DNA of 64,000 nt from Ursus arctos (Eukaryota > Chordata > Mammalia > Carnivora > Ursidae). The notes below the pieces were generated by a model. It worked only from the letters and a program-made list of their open reading frames with translations, was not told the origin of the DNA and ran no database searches. A program made the translations under genes and the position numbers. How positions within the stretch are numbered: position 1 is the stretch's first letter; every line of letters starts with the position of its first letter. The stretch is taken from positions 43,944,938 through 44,008,937 of the forward strand of contig NW_026622786.1 of the NCBI RefSeq assembly GCF_023065955.2, in the 5' to 3' direction. This document shows, one piece after another, positions 44,614 through 56,799 of this stretch.

Positions 44614-45839
44614 TACAAAGGAGACCAAATTAATGAGAAGTAAACTAGTATTAGAGGTTTGATGAAAAAGATACCTCCTCTTTAGTCTCCCCAACCCCCA
44701 AAAAAACACCAAGAAATTTTTGTTTTGGATGCCAGGACAGGAATGTGTGTATTTCCTTACATTTAATTTGATAGTGAAATAATTGAAGAATAGTGATTAA
44801 TAGAGTTTTGTCATTTAAGTGTTAACAGTTCCTCTGGAAGACTCAATAATCAAGCTTTCCTAAAATGAGTGGTTTCAAGAAATTTCTTTGCAGTTTTTTA
44901 AAAATAAGGTTCCTTATGCTACATGTTTTCCTTAAAGGGAAAGGTATGTTATTTAGCTCTTACTGACTTGTAGGTGTTTTCTCCCTCTCTACTAATGTTA
45001 AGTTTCTTTTTTTTTTTTTTTAAACCAGTTTATTTAATTCTTAGAAAGAAAGATGCTTGTTTTTCTTTTTTAAGCCTTGGAGTTTCACTTTAGCAAAGCA
45101 GGTTTAGTGGTGATACTTTATAGATAACAAAAGCAAGCCCAGGAAGTTGTAATCCATTGACCTGCCTCAATTTTTCCTTTTAAGAAAAAAGCTCTATAAA
45201 AGCATCTGACTGCAGGCTTGCTGAACTGCTTGTTCTCAGACATCTGCTTTTAAGCTACAACTAGCTAAATGGGGACTGCCTGGTAGAAAACCAAATTGCT
45301 AAATTGCTAGGCTTTTTTTTTTTTTTTTTCTTTTGGCAGCCTGCTGGGGTAAACTTTGCAGGATAATAAACCATAGGTTTAACAATATTCTATGCTGTGT
45401 TGGTTATCATCTTAGGAGAGCTGCTTCTCTGCTTAGATACACTGCATAGGGGAAGAGATCATTTGTTGGAGTGTGTGACAAGCAAGTTGCTCATTGGCTT
45501 CTGAAGTCCTAGCAATAGATACTACATACCTCGAGCAGCTAGAAATTGGCCAAAGGCAAATGTAGTTTCTTAACACTGACAGAAGAATAAGATGAGTTGG
45601 CAGTATTTCTCAAGGAATGCAGGCATTCATTTGTGATACCTCATCAAAAGGACAGCTTTTCAAAAAGGCAAGTGGAATATTTATCAATCCAATATTTATA
45701 CTGTTTTATTGAAAAAATGCTGTAGTCCATGCTCAATAAAGGTCTTATACACACAGGTTAGTTACATTAATTATGGTGATATTAACCACTGCCCCCCTCC
45801 AATATTAGTACAGGATTTCTCAATTATTTAAATTTAAAG
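44614..45839. other. no gene; T tracts
   Basis: Intronic-like AT-rich DNA with T runs at about 45,008-45,022 and 45,312-45,330. No repeat family or exon could be named. Confidence 0.5.
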
Positions 45840-46560
45840 GTTAAGTTACGCTTGGATTCATCTTCATGCATTCATTCAGCACATATTTATTGATCACTGA
45901 ACACATATCAGGTTCTGTGCAAAACATGAGGGACACAGTGATGAGCATGATAGACAATGAACAGCAAGTACATTAGTGGGGGGCCTAGGAGAAGAGGGCA
46001 AACACACACGAACAAAAGAATTTCACGGTTATGATACCATGAAGAAAGTAAAATAGGACCAACAAGCAAAGGAAAAGAAAAAGAAAGAGAGACAAACCAA
46101 GAAACAGACTCTTAACTATAGAGAACAAGCTGATGGTTATCAGAGCGAAGGTGGATGGGGGGATAGAGGAGATAGGTGACGGGGATTAAAGAGTACACTT
46201 ACCCGTGGAAAAAAAGAAAATAGGATGATGTGCTAGAAAGTGATTGTAGGATTACTTTAGATTGTCTGAAGAGGTGGCGTTTGAGGTGAGAACCAAATGA
46301 AGATTAATTTGCATGCCAAGAACTGGAACATAGCAATGCAGGTCTTAAGGCAGAAATGATGTTGCAGCTTGGCATGTTCAAGTATGAAACGAAGGCCATT
46401 TTGGCTGGAGTGTAGTGTATGAGGTAGAGACAGGTACGGAGAGGCCAGATCTTTTTGACCCTAAACAGGAGAATAGGTTTAATTTTAGGTGCAGTGGGAA
46501 GCCAACTGGATAGATACTCATTAGATGTTTGGTATTACATTCTTGTCCTTGAGGATGATT
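45840..46560 (-). repeat. L2-type LINE, antisense, with L1-tail fragment inside
   Basis: Antisense L2 3' end at about 45,860-45,955 ('attcattcagcacatatttattgatc') and antisense L2 coding remnant at about 46,240-46,520 ('gccattttggctggagtgtag', ttaggtgcagtgggaagcca). Between them about 46,085-46,205 is a sense piece of carnivore L1 3' untranslated sequence ('gaaacagactcttaactatagagaac'). Confidence 0.7.
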
Positions 46561-46650
46561 TCAGAGAGAACAGCTTTCATATGTCAGGCAGCAAGAATTC
46601 CTGTTCCCTCAAAGGTCCTTCTAGCAGGACAAAGAAATAATTGACATGGG

Positions 46651-46762
46651 GGTGCCTGGCTGGCTCAGTTGGTGGAGCATGCGACTCTTGAGCTCAAGGT
46701 TGTGGGTTCAAGCCCCATGTTGGGTACAGAGTTTACTTAAAAATAAAATCTTTAACAAATGA
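46651..46762 (+). mobile_element. short tRNA-head SINE, sense
   Basis: 'ggggtgcctggctggctcagttgg', 'ggttgtgggttcaagcccc', 'acagagtttacttaaaaataaaatcttt'. It is directly upstream of an inverted LTR fragment. Confidence 0.92.
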
Positions 46763-46764
46763 AA

Positions 46765-47090
46765 CAAATTAACATGACACAGATTAACAGGAAAAAATCA
46801 AATTTAATAGGTGTACATAGAGAGACTCCACATAGATATGGAAATTCCAAAGATGGGCAAAATGAGGAATATATGTCATTCTGAACTAAGGAGAAGGGGC
46901 TAGGGGTCTGGAATTTCAGAGGAAAGAAATACATTTCACAGGGCAATAAGGAGAGCAGATGTTTGGTAATTAGACGTTTGCCGTGCCATATAGATGGGTC
47001 ACTCAGATAAAATTTATGTCTGTTAATGACTCTTATTCTGGGAAAGACCCTACACATATATCAACTCCTTAGGCCATGTAAAGCAACACA
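46765..47090 (-). mobile_element. LTR fragment, antisense; same family as 18.2-18.7 kb
   Basis: The reverse complement of this stretch aligns by eye with 18,315-18,610. Shared landmarks: gggtctttcccagaataag, tctaattaccaaacatctgc, ccccttctccttagttcaga, tttggaatttccat and attaaatttgatttt. The reversed poly(A) signal TTTAAT is at 46,803-46,808. The U3-side end is truncated or diverged near 47,055. The 101-codon minus-strand frame at 46,752-47,057 lies wholly in it. Confidence 0.8.
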
Positions 47091-48365
47091 ACGGACTTCA
47101 CTTTTCTAAAAGGCCTCGTTTTAGTCAAGTGTCCTCTCCTACTGCTTACCAAAATATACCTATAATATTTTGGACTGAGATGTTGATAGAGTTTCTAGAA
47201 ATTTCTACTTGAAAAACAATTCTAAAGAGAATGAGTACTAATTCAACATTGTGGTAAAGATTATCAGGTTAGCTAGCCACCTAGCAAGACTCTCAAAGAA
47301 ATTGAGTCTTTGGAAAAACATACTGTAATGTTAGAAAGGAGAATTATAGAGTCTGGAATGTGAGTGTGCGGTAGGCGGAATGCGGAAGGCAGCAGGAGGG
47401 ACTCCTAGGTAACGGAAAGGAGTCCATGAAAGAAGAGTGATGGTGGGAAAGGGGACATAGGAAAGCCTCTAAGACAACATCAGCCAATTCATGATTTTGC
47501 CAAGAGAAGCGGAAGCCTGATGTGACAGTGTTCCAAAAGAAACACTCTAATTCAAGCACAAAGGAAGTTGAAATCAGGGTACCTTTATGCTTTTGACTGA
47601 TCTTTTACTTGTGAAGCATTTATAACAATAAAAGCATACAGGCTTTTAAAAGATCACTTTGATTTTACTTAATCATTATTAGGTTGTTCTTATGGATTAC
47701 AGACCTCACAGATGAAAGCGGCATGAAAGAATTAATGATAAAAACTGCCATTTGTTGGAGGGAGCTGCTTGACAGCTAGTTAGCAGGGAAACTATGTTCT
47801 TGGATCTCTGATCTTCCCGTGGAGATATTGGCAGGGGGAGGGGGGAATGGGGTGTTTTGGATGATTTTCTGCTCCCTAAGCATTTGTGACTAGAAAGTGC
47901 TATGGTATTTAGGGAAGATATAAATAATAATTATTTTAAAGCTCTCCACTGCCTTCTTCCACCTCCAAACTGTCTGCTTCTTTGCCAAGAATTAATACTG
48001 AGAATATACTAAGAATTTTTGTCGCATCAGGGCTTTGTTTAGTCTCTTCCCTCTCTTTCTTTGTACTCCAAGTCTCCATTTTGAGGCTAGCAAGGCTGGT
48101 AGGACCTCAGGGATTATGTAACTGAGAATGGATCTGGCCCTTAGTGATACTGTAACACAATGTGTTTGTGACATCAGCTCTTTTTCATACTATTGAGAGT
48201 CATAGTATGTTAGAGTTAGAAGGAATGCTCAGTGCTCATAGAGTTACTAGAGGAATGATAGAGGTGAGTGATGCTGCCACATAGGAATAGTGTACGTCTG
48301 TAAGGAATTTGGTCAAGGTTATTATTTGTAAATACATATTCGATATAAGCCAAGATTTATATCTC
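47091..48365. other. no gene recognised
   Basis: AT-rich, with short frames only. No repeat assigned. Confidence 0.5.
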
Positions 48366-48367
48366 GA

Positions 48368-48374
48368 TTGTGTG

Positions 48375-48405
<31 letters not shown>

Positions 48406-48460
48406 ACATGTATACATGCAATTATATATTATATATACATGTGTGCATATATACATTTTA
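48368..48460. repeat. (TG)n with flanking TA-rich repeat
   Basis: About 13 TG units at 48,381-48,405, then TA/CA-rich alternation. Confidence 0.95.
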
Positions 48461-48481
48461 AATTTGGTCAAGTTTATTCTT

Positions 48482-48702
48482 TTTTTTTAAAGTATTTTTC
48501 ACTTATTTATTTGAGGAGAGAGAGAGAGAGCGAGCCTGTGATCATGAGATGGGGGAGGGGCAGAGAGAGAGAGAGGGAGAAGCAAACTCCCCACTGAGTG
48601 TGGAGCCTGAGGAAGCGGGGCTCAAGGTGGGGCTGAACATGCAGCTTGATGCAAGGCTGAGCCCAAGTCAGACACTTCACCAACTGCGCCACCCAGGTGC
48701 CC
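48482..48702 (-). mobile_element. Can-SINE, antisense
   Basis: Long-type antisense SINE with a GA-rich body. It is flanked by caagtttattctt (48,469-48,481) and caagtttactctt (48,703-48,715), with one mismatch. Confidence 0.94.
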
Positions 48703-48739
48703 CAAGTTTACTCTTGGTAAAAACATATTCTGTGTAAGT

Positions 48740-48960
48740 GCAGATCTATATCTATCTATATCTATATCTGCATCTTTATACATTATATATATTTACATAT
48801 ACAAAATAGAGCTCAGTTCCCAATTTATATTCACACTTCACTCTTTATACATGTGAATGAATATTATTTGCATTTTACATATGAGGAAATTGAGATACAA
48901 AGACATTAAGTGCTTTCCTGAGGTCTAAGAGTAAATTGTGTACAGTGGATAGAGGCTTAA
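48740..48960. repeat. (CTATAT)n-like tract then antisense MIR
   Basis: About 48,745-48,800 is TATATC/CTATAT-rich. About 48,840-48,955 is antisense MIR ('cattttacatatgaggaaattgagatac'). Confidence 0.75.
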
Positions 48961-49366
48961 CCAACTCCAGTGACTCTTTTTACTTTGACTACATCCAATA
49001 TTTTAATATCTGTTCATTTCCCTTGAGGTTCATCAAGTCTAACATAGAAAGGTAGATCATCATGTTTTTTTCCTGCTGAATCAAGAGGATGATATATCTT
49101 CTTATACTTCCTAAGAAATGTCACAACCTTATTGTTGGCGATCCACTTTTAAAATTAAACATCCGTTAACAAAAAATGTGCTCACAGATGCTGAGGTAAT
49201 ATTGTATAATGGTTTTAGGGCTCTCTAGAGATGGGGAGGCAAAACAAGGTGAACAAATGATCACACTTTTTGGAGTGGTATAAGTAGGAGAAGATGCATC
49301 CAAGTCAACTCTGAGATGAATTGAGATGATTTTGCTATTCGTGTGACGAGCCATTTGACTGTTGTG

Positions 49367-49890
49367 GTAGCCAGTCTTCAAGATGGCCTTAATGTCTTTT
49401 GTCTACTGGTATTCACAACCTTAAAATTTTCTCCTCTCGCACCGAATCTGGGCTGACCTGTGTGACCAGTAAAGTATAGTAGAAGGCTACATAAAGGCAT
49501 TGCAGATTCTGCCTTGCTCTTCTGTAGCCTTTGCTCTCTTATTTTGCTTACTTTGGGGAAAACCAGGTGCCGTATTGTGAAAACATTCAAATATCCCTTT
49601 AGAGAGGCCCACGTGAGAAGGAGCTGAGGCCTCCTCCTAAGAACCAGCTTGCCAGTTGTATGAGCGAACTGCCTTGCAAACAGCTCCTCCAGGCCAGTTA
49701 AGCCTTCAGTTGTCCATTGCCTCAGTCAACATCTGACTAAACTTCATGAGAAACCCTAACCCAGAACAGCCCAACCAAGCTGGTTCCAGATTCCTGTATC
49801 ACAAGAACTGTGAGAGATAATGAACAGTTACTGTTGTGTTAGGCCACTAAATTCTGGGATAATTTGTTGCATAACATTAGATAATGAATA
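49367..49890 (+). mobile_element. MLT1-type LTR (ERVL-MaLR), sense
   Basis: Nearly complete MaLR LTR. It begins 'tgtggtagccagtcttcaagatggcc', includes 'gggctgacctgtgtgacc' and 'cagctcctccaggccagttaagcc', and ends 'gttaggccactaaattctgggataatttgttgcataacattagataa'. No internal ERV sequence adjoins it, so it is a solo LTR. Confidence 0.9.
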
Positions 49891-50584
49891 TATCTCTAAT
49901 TTATTATTTTTGCATCTCTATCTTGGGAGATAGAGACCCCATCAGTTATATAAGTATTAGGGGAGATACTGGGGAAGAATATTTTTTTAAAAAAAACCCT
50001 CCACTACAATGGGATTAATTTACGTATTTATACAGTTATCTTGAACCCTATCTGCCACTTGCAGTCTCCTGGAAATAAAAAGAACACTAGTTCACAATCT
50101 TCCTTACTAATCTCAGCACTGGCCTTGAATTTTAGCCCTCTTTCCTACTTCAGTGAATTGGGCAGAAAACCTAAAGTTCTCTTTTCCTGTTTTCCTGGAG
50201 TTTCTTTTAGCAGCCTGTTTCCTCTCCCTTTTTTTTTTTTTCTATCTTTATCCCTAGCCCCTTTGTTTCTCTTAGTTTAGAAGGTACCTTCCAAGTAGAA
50301 GCCCCACTGAATTAAATATCAGAGTGGTAAAGAGAACATAGAAGTCCTAAAATCCCCCAAACAGCCCGAGACTTCACAGCTGAAACTGAAAAGACAAGAA
50401 GTCCCTTAAAACCTAAAATCTTCTGGTAAAATCCTCTCCAGTTATATTTATCTACTCCTTCCTACCAAAGAATCCCTTCTCCCTCCCAGCCCAACTAGTG
50501 CTTTGATGTGTAACCAGGAAAGTGAGAAAAAGGATAGAGAAAAAAAAAGAAGGCTGCCATCCCTTCTATTTCAGGGTAGGATAT
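49891..50584. other. no gene recognised
   Basis: T/C-rich intronic-like sequence. The 79-codon frame 50,041-50,280 is low-complexity at its end. Confidence 0.5.
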
Positions 50585-51113
50585 CAGTCCACTTTATTTC
50601 ACTCATTCATTTGACAAATATTAGCTGAACACTTACTCTGTACTAGGTGTAATTCCGAGGGACTTACCAGAGAAGAAAATGGAGACTTTTTGAGGTTTCC
50701 ATTCTAGATAGGAGAGACAGACAATGAATAATAAACATAATAAACAAATCGTTGATATTAATTGAAAAGCGTTGTAAAAAAAAAAATAGAGCACAGTGAG
50801 GGGGATTTGGAACACTGGCAAGGGGATGATGGAACGGGTCAGCTGTAGGTAGTAATAGGATGCTTAGGGAAGACCTAATTGAAAGGTAATATTGGAGAGG
50901 GTTAAGTAGTTATTCGTGGCAGGGGAATAACCTTCCAGAAGGAGAGAAAAGCCAGTGCAAAGACCCGAAGATTGGAGTCTACCTGGAATGTTTGATAAAC
51001 AGAGAGCAGGCTGAGTGGATTTAGAAAGGAGAATAGAAATAGGAAAGGGGATCAGCAAGATGAGGGAGGACCAGATTCCATTAGGCCCTTTAGACAATTT
51101 AAAGGACTTTACC

Positions 51114-51236
51114 TTGGGGGTGCCTGGTTGGTTCAGTCAGTGGAGCCCTCTTGATCTTGGGGTTGTGAGTTCAAGCCCCACATTGGGCATAGAGATTACT
51201 TTTAAAAAAATCACTAGCTTGTTAATAAAGTAAAAT
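51114..51236 (+). mobile_element. short tRNA-head SINE in L2, sense
   Basis: 'gggtgcctggttggttcagtcag', ggttgtgagttcaagcccca, 'atagagattacttttaaaaaa'. Flanking 'aaggactttacctt' and 'aatgactttgactttaacctt' are possible diverged duplications. Confidence 0.9.
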
Positions 51237-51321
51237 AAATGACTTTGACTTTAACCTTGAATGAAATGGGCACCGCTGCAGGTTTTTAAGAGAAGAGTAA
51301 TATGATATGACTTAACATTTT

Positions 51322-51524
51322 ATTTTTTTAAGATTTATTTATTTATTTTAGAGAGCATGAGCAGGAGTGGGAGGGGCGGGGGGAGGGAAAGAATCTTAAG
51401 CAGGCTCCACACCCAGTGGGGAGCCCGCCAACACAATGGGACTCAATCTCAGGACCCCAAGATCACGACCTGAGCTAAAACCAAGAATCAGCCACTCAAC
51501 CAACTGTGCCATCCAGATGTCCCA
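51322..51524 (-). mobile_element. Can-SINE in L2, antisense
   Basis: Long-type antisense SINE with reversed AAATAAAT tail at left and 'ccaactgtgccatccagatgtccc' at right. The word atgactta occurs on both sides. Confidence 0.92.
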
Positions 51525-52470
51525 TGACTTATATCTTAATAGAATTGTTGTGGCAGCTCCGTTGAGAATATCCTATAGGTGCAAGGAGAAAAACTGGAAG
51601 ACCAGTAAGGAGATGTTTGCAGTATTTCAGTTGAGAGATTCTGGTGGCATCCATTAGGGTGAAAGCAGTAAAGGACATGAGAAATGGAAGGACACTGAAT
51701 GTATTTTGAAGGTGAAGCTAATGTGGTTTTCTGAATGAACAGTGTGTGTAGGGTGAGAGAAAGATAGGCATCATGGATGACTGCACAGTTTTTGGCCTGA
51801 GTGACTAATAGGATGGAGTTGCCATCAATGGTATTAGAAAATTGTAGATGGGGCAAGTTTAGCGGGAAGGACTGGGAGTTCACTTTTAGACGCATTTGGG
51901 TTTGAAACTTTTATTTGATATTCAAGTGGAGGTGACAAGTAGGAAGTTGGATATATGAGTCTGGAGTCTGGGAGAGAGGCAATTTGGGAGTCATCAGCAC
52001 AGAGGTGGGATTTAAGACCACAGACTGGATGACTCACTAGGAAGTGAGTGCAGATTGAGATAAATGCCCTGAGCCCAGGATTGCTGCGTTATTAAAAAGA
52101 AGGGGAGAAGAGAAGGAAACCAGTAAAGGAGATTGAAGAAGAGTAACTAGTGAGTAAGGGGGAAATCAAGAGACCGTGGGGTCCTGGAGCTAAGGGGGAA
52201 AGCGTGTGGAGGAAGAGAGGAATAATCAACTGCGTTGAATGCTGCAGGAAGATGAGGGCTTAGAAATGGCCACTGGACTGATTAATGTGAAGATGACTGC
52301 AAACCCTGACAGGGGTGCTTTCATTGTAGTGGTGGCAGTGATGGTCTGAAGGGATCAGGTTAAGAGAGATGGGAGGAGGGTTAGAGACAGCTTAGTTCAC
52401 TCCTTTGAAGAGTGTTGTTGCAAAAGGAGCAAAGAAAAGGTGTTGTGGCTGGAAGTGGGAGAAGCAGTAA

Positions 52471-52880
52471 AGAAGAGGATTTGATTTTTTTGAGATGGGA
52501 GAAATAATAGGTTTCATTCCTTGTGGTGTGTTACTCTTTGCTTTTTGAGGTGGTCTTTAACCTCTCTTTTACTATTTTACATTTTGGCTGCTTTTTATGA
52601 CAGTTCCCTGGGGAGATAAGGAAGAATTCGTGTAGAATGATTTTCTATAGCTGAACTATGTTTCGTTTTATCTTTATTTCTTTAAATAAAGTATCTTTAA
52701 AAATATTAAATATAGCATTAAAAGAGGTATATAAATGGACCTCTGGGCAAAATATTTAATAAAATAGGCCACAATAGGAGAAAGTTGCCAGGAGAGAAAG
52801 GTTTACCAGACATCATGTTTCTGGCTGTAGTAGTCTATTCTCTCAGGAGGAAAGCTCAAAGGAACTAAAGAAAAATTGAA
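52471..52880. other. no gene seen
   Basis: No feature recognised. Confidence 0.5.
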
Positions 52881-52884
52881 AAAT

Positions 52885-53085
52885 ACTATAGTTCTTCACT
52901 GGAGGCACTTTTGCAGTGTCTGGAGGCAGTCTTGCAGTGTCATAATTGGGGTAGTGCTCTTGGGCTCTAGAGGGTAGAGACCAGTAAGGCTGCTGAACAT
53001 TCCGTAATGCCCTGGACAGTCCCTACAGCAAAGAATGATCTGGTTTGAATTGTCAGTAGCGCTGAGGTTGAGCAATTCTGATGAG
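52885..53085 (+). mobile_element. MER20-type hAT-Charlie DNA transposon relic
   Basis: Recognisable MER20 phrases: 'gtgtctggaggcagtcttgcagtgtcataattggggtag', 'ctgctgaacattccgtaatgccctggacagtccctacagcaaag', 'gctgaggttgagcaattctg'. It is diverged and non-autonomous. Confidence 0.8.
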
Positions 53086-53654
53086 CCCCATCATTTTCCC
53101 ATTCTTCCAGAGAGAAGCTAGGAAGCTACTTCTGAAAAAGGAATCCAAAAGAGTTGGCTTTACCTATCCCATTCTCTGTTTAGACGAGGCACAACTTTTT
53201 AACAATTAGGGTTCAAAATAAAAACATTTCTTTCTTTGCTTTGCTTTCTCTTTGCCCCCTCCTTTCTCTTTTGGTCTCTTGTTTGCCATTGGATAGTACG
53301 GCTTTTTAATAAACTTAGGTTTCTCATTAGGGCTTGTGATATTAGAGGAACATTAAAGTCACAGTGAAAAATCCCTGGTTCAATCGAGGAACCACAATTT
53401 CACATTGCTGACTCCTGGTCTGCATCTGTCTGCATGTTTTGTGAAAGAAAGGATCAGGAACACAATGCTTTGTTAAGCTCTGGCTCTATATCTCTTTAAT
53501 GTGAGAGGATGAGTAGCCCCCCAGACTACTTTTCTGTGGCTTCTTTTGGCCACGAGGACTTTAGCGGAGAGCTGCCCTCTTACTAACCTTATCATAGAAG
53601 GAAGACTGACCAAAGTCAGGACTGGTCCTAAAAGCTTGAGCAATTTGCCTGTAG

Positions 53655-53731
53655 GAACAAAACTAATACAACACTATATGTTAATTAGATTGGAATTCAA
53701 AAAATAATAAAATAAAAATAATTAAAAAAAA
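53655..53731 (+). mobile_element. L1 3' tail fragment, sense
   Basis: Very short L1 end: 'actaatacaacactatatgttaattagattggaattcaaaa' then an A/T-rich tail. Confidence 0.7.
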
Positions 53732-55879
53732 AGAATTGCCATATTCAGAGCAAAATTTTTTCCCAAAATTCAGTTTTATAAGAAGCAATTTAAAATGTGT
53801 ACATTTTAAGATCTTAAAGGATGGGTTTTTTTGGTGTAAATTTTGTAGATCATTAGTTTGTGTTTCAGTGTTCAAATCCAGAGACAAAAAAAAAAAGATT
53901 TTGAAATTGACAGTAAAATTTTATTAAAAATTTATTATCCCTTCAGGTTTGCCTTACAAAAAACTCAAAAGGTTATCTTAAAGTTAACCTATGATCATGT
54001 ACATTTTGTAAGTATTAGTTAAAAAATATCAAAAGTCATAAAATGAAAAAAACACTATAAAAATATATACTTCACAAATTCAAGTATTAGCAGTATTTTT
54101 CAGTTTGAATTAAGCTCTTTTTTCTTCTCAGTCACTGTTCTCAGCCTCTTCTTCACAGTTCTTTTGTTTGGCTGCACAAAAATGTCATCACATTCTTTTC
54201 CCATGGCAATGACATTGATTCTGCTGATGTAACACCTTTACTCTAGTGCAAGAGTATCAGTGACTAAAGAAGAACCATTATGTTGTTAAAAAAAAAATCT
54301 CTGGTCATAAATAAATGTGTCCAAACGCATCTTAGCTGAATGGGGTAGGACAGACTTGAAGTGATAAAGAATAGTATTGAAACCTACCTCTTCCCTCGTC
54401 GTTCTTAACCACTAAGAAAATCTTACATTGAAATGTGTACTTTGTAAACCTTTATGGAAACTCTGCACTGAATAATTATCACACTTCTCACACACTAAGC
54501 TTGTATTTAGTAATCTATAAAAACAACACAGAGACAAAAGAAGGACATATGCTTCACATGCCTAATTCTAAGATCAAGACTCCTTATGTTTTAACCTCTA
54601 AATTCTCACTGCCTGATTCCGAGTTAATGTCCTAGGCGTGGTGGAGAGTAAGCAAATTAATAGATTATACACAAGTTTATATGGGTCAAGAAAGGCCTGT
54701 AACCTGTTTAACCTATTTGGGAAGCACAATTTCAAGTTTTGGGCAGCATTAAATGGTAGGAAATCATATAAATTAGAAACAACTTACTAAAGCAAGTCTT
54801 TAAGGAATTCTTATGGACATTTTAAAGCTAATTGCTTATATTAAAAGGACTGAAATATCTTTTGAGTGTTTAGAATTTTTGTGAGTCTAGACTTCCTTTC
54901 CTGCAGTTGGTCCTATTTAAAGGGGTTTTATGCTTCATCTTGTATTTCTGAAAAGTGGTTTTTTTTTTTTTTAAATGTATCAAAGCAGAAAAATCTTGAG
55001 AATTGCCATTGTTAGGCCAGTGGTTCAATAATCAAGTCGGTGGGGAGGGGAAGATGGTGAGATTGTGTTCTTAAGTAACTTTATAGGAGAGCTCTTTATG
55101 AAGGATTTCCTGAATAAACATGCAGTCTTTTGATTCCTTTAGATATGCTAAAACTTTTTCTTGAAATCAGCCAGACCCTGAAATAGCACCTTACCCAGCT
55201 TGTGCTATTTTGGCCCCAATAGAAGTACTTTTGCTGATTGGTGCTTAGCTGATGTAACACTGACTGATATCGAGATACTTGACATCATATTAAGTTCGCA
55301 GATGTTATTTCTTGTGCTGATCACTATTTCACAGAGTATTTGTGTTATGAGAACCTGATGGAGAAGTTTCTCAGAAATGTCACTAGCTAACTATGGATAA
55401 ACAGAACTCATGGTGTCTCCCACTATGGGCAGACAGCTGGGAAGCTCAGAATTGAGTCTGAGATTTTGCTCAAGACTTGTAAATCACGCACTTGTGGATT
55501 TATTTTGTTTCTCATTGTCTCTCTTTATATACTTCGTTTTGTTGAATGGTAGGTATCTCTAGAAAATATTTTAAATCTTCTTTGAAACAAGTGGAATTAT
55601 AAACAAATTAATATTGGCTGAGACTAAACCCATAGAAGTTAACTAATCTGCTCAATTACAAACTAGTAATTTGCAGAGCTTTTGTTTAAACCTAGATGTA
55701 GCCCCAAACAATTTTGTACATATAATAGAACACTGAAAAGGTTTTGGGAAACAAATCATCCTACTGTTCTAACCCCCCCCCCCCTTTTTGCATCTAGTCT
55801 TTGTTCATGTATAGTTCTCCGTAGCTGTTATTTTATTTTATGGCATCTTTATCCACATGGTTTCACAAATTGAGAATCT
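53732..55879. other. no gene recognised
   Basis: About 2.1 kb of AT-rich intronic-like DNA with only short frames. A run of about 12 C at about 55,771-55,784 and a T run at about 54,960 are the only simple features. Confidence 0.5.
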
Positions 55880-56560
55880 GAAGTTATCCTTGATTCTTTT
55901 CCCATGCCTCTGCTCTGCCCTGATCCAGTCAGTCACTACTATCAATCCTAAGTATCTACTTTTCTCTAATTCAGAGGTGGAACTGAGCACTCATTATTTC
56001 TAGTATGGCTTGAACCACCTATACACTAACGGGTTTTCTTGGATTAGACTTACATCACCTCCAATTAATTTTTTCACTCTATGGGAAATATGATACTCCT
56101 ACAAGGCAAATCTGACTACTTTATATCCTTAAAATCCAATAATGGCTCTTCATTACCACCCCAGTGTAAAAATCAAAATTCCACAACAAGGCATACAAAG
56201 CTCTCTAAGATCTGACCGATGATTACCTTTTCTGTTTCATCTCCCACCACTTCTCACATCTATCCTAAGGTTAATGATCCTACCATTCTGACACTGGGGA
56301 CTACACACATTCTTTTATGCTTCTCGGTCTTTGTGACACTGGATTTTTTGGTAATGCTGAAAGTCCCTTTTTATCTTTCCAGCCTCAACACAAATGTCCC
56401 TACTTTCTCTATGAAACTTTCCCCATCTTCCCTTCTGGCACTCCGGCCCTGCCCCCCTACCCTACAGGCCCAGTTAAGCGCTTCCTCTTTGGGGCTCCCA
56501 GACTTGCACATGCTTCTATTAGTGCTCTTAGATGATTTAAAATGTTGAGTCCATCTCCTT
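55880..56560 (+). mobile_element. L2-type LINE, sense
   Basis: Sense L2/CR1-type coding remnant: 'aaaatccaataatggctcttcattaccacc', 'cacaacaaggcatacaaagctctctaagatctgacc', 'catctcccaccacttctcac', 'cttgcacatgcttctatt'. The frames of 109 and 72 codons at 56,219-56,548 lie in it but do not preserve a contiguous RT domain. Confidence 0.75.
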
Positions 56561-56676
56561 TCTCAGTCCTTCTGTGGGTCTTCAATTTTGCCACTGCCCT
56601 GAAGCAAAAGGAACCAAAAAAATCTGACAAAATCAGTCAGTGCCTTAACATCCCAGGGTCCAAATGGCACCAGCAC

Positions 56677-56767
56677 CATAGCTGACCCCTGCCTCCCACT
56701 GTTCTGGTGACACTGTTCTGGTGACACTATCATAGCTGACCCCTGCCTCCCACTGTTCTGGTGGCAC
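56677..56767. repeat. local tandem duplication, 37-bp unit
   Basis: A 37-bp unit beginning catagctgacccctgcctcc occurs at 56,677-56,713 and again at 56,731-56,767 with one mismatch near its end. The end word tgttctggtgacac is repeated once more between them, and a diverged ctgttctagtgacac lies at about 56,784-56,798. Confidence 0.93.
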
Positions 56768-56799
56768 AAAAGGTATATAAATCACTGTTCTAGTGACAC

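Larger units (their letters stand above)
50585..52470 (-). mobile_element. long L2-type LINE copy, antisense, with two SINEs
   Basis: About 1.9 kb antisense L2/CR1-type LINE. The reversed 3' end ('attcatttgacaaatattagctgaacac') is at about 50,600 and coding remnants run to about 52,470. Conserved reversed phrases include 'gtgcaaagacccgaagattgg', 'gggagtcatcagcacagaggtggg', 'gtttgcagtatttcagttgagaga' and 'atcaactgcgttgaatgctg'. In sense, the third covers the CR1-clade RT-end motif seen in other copies as SRLDYCNSLL, here decayed. Two SINEs interrupt it. No long frame survives. Confidence 0.8.
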
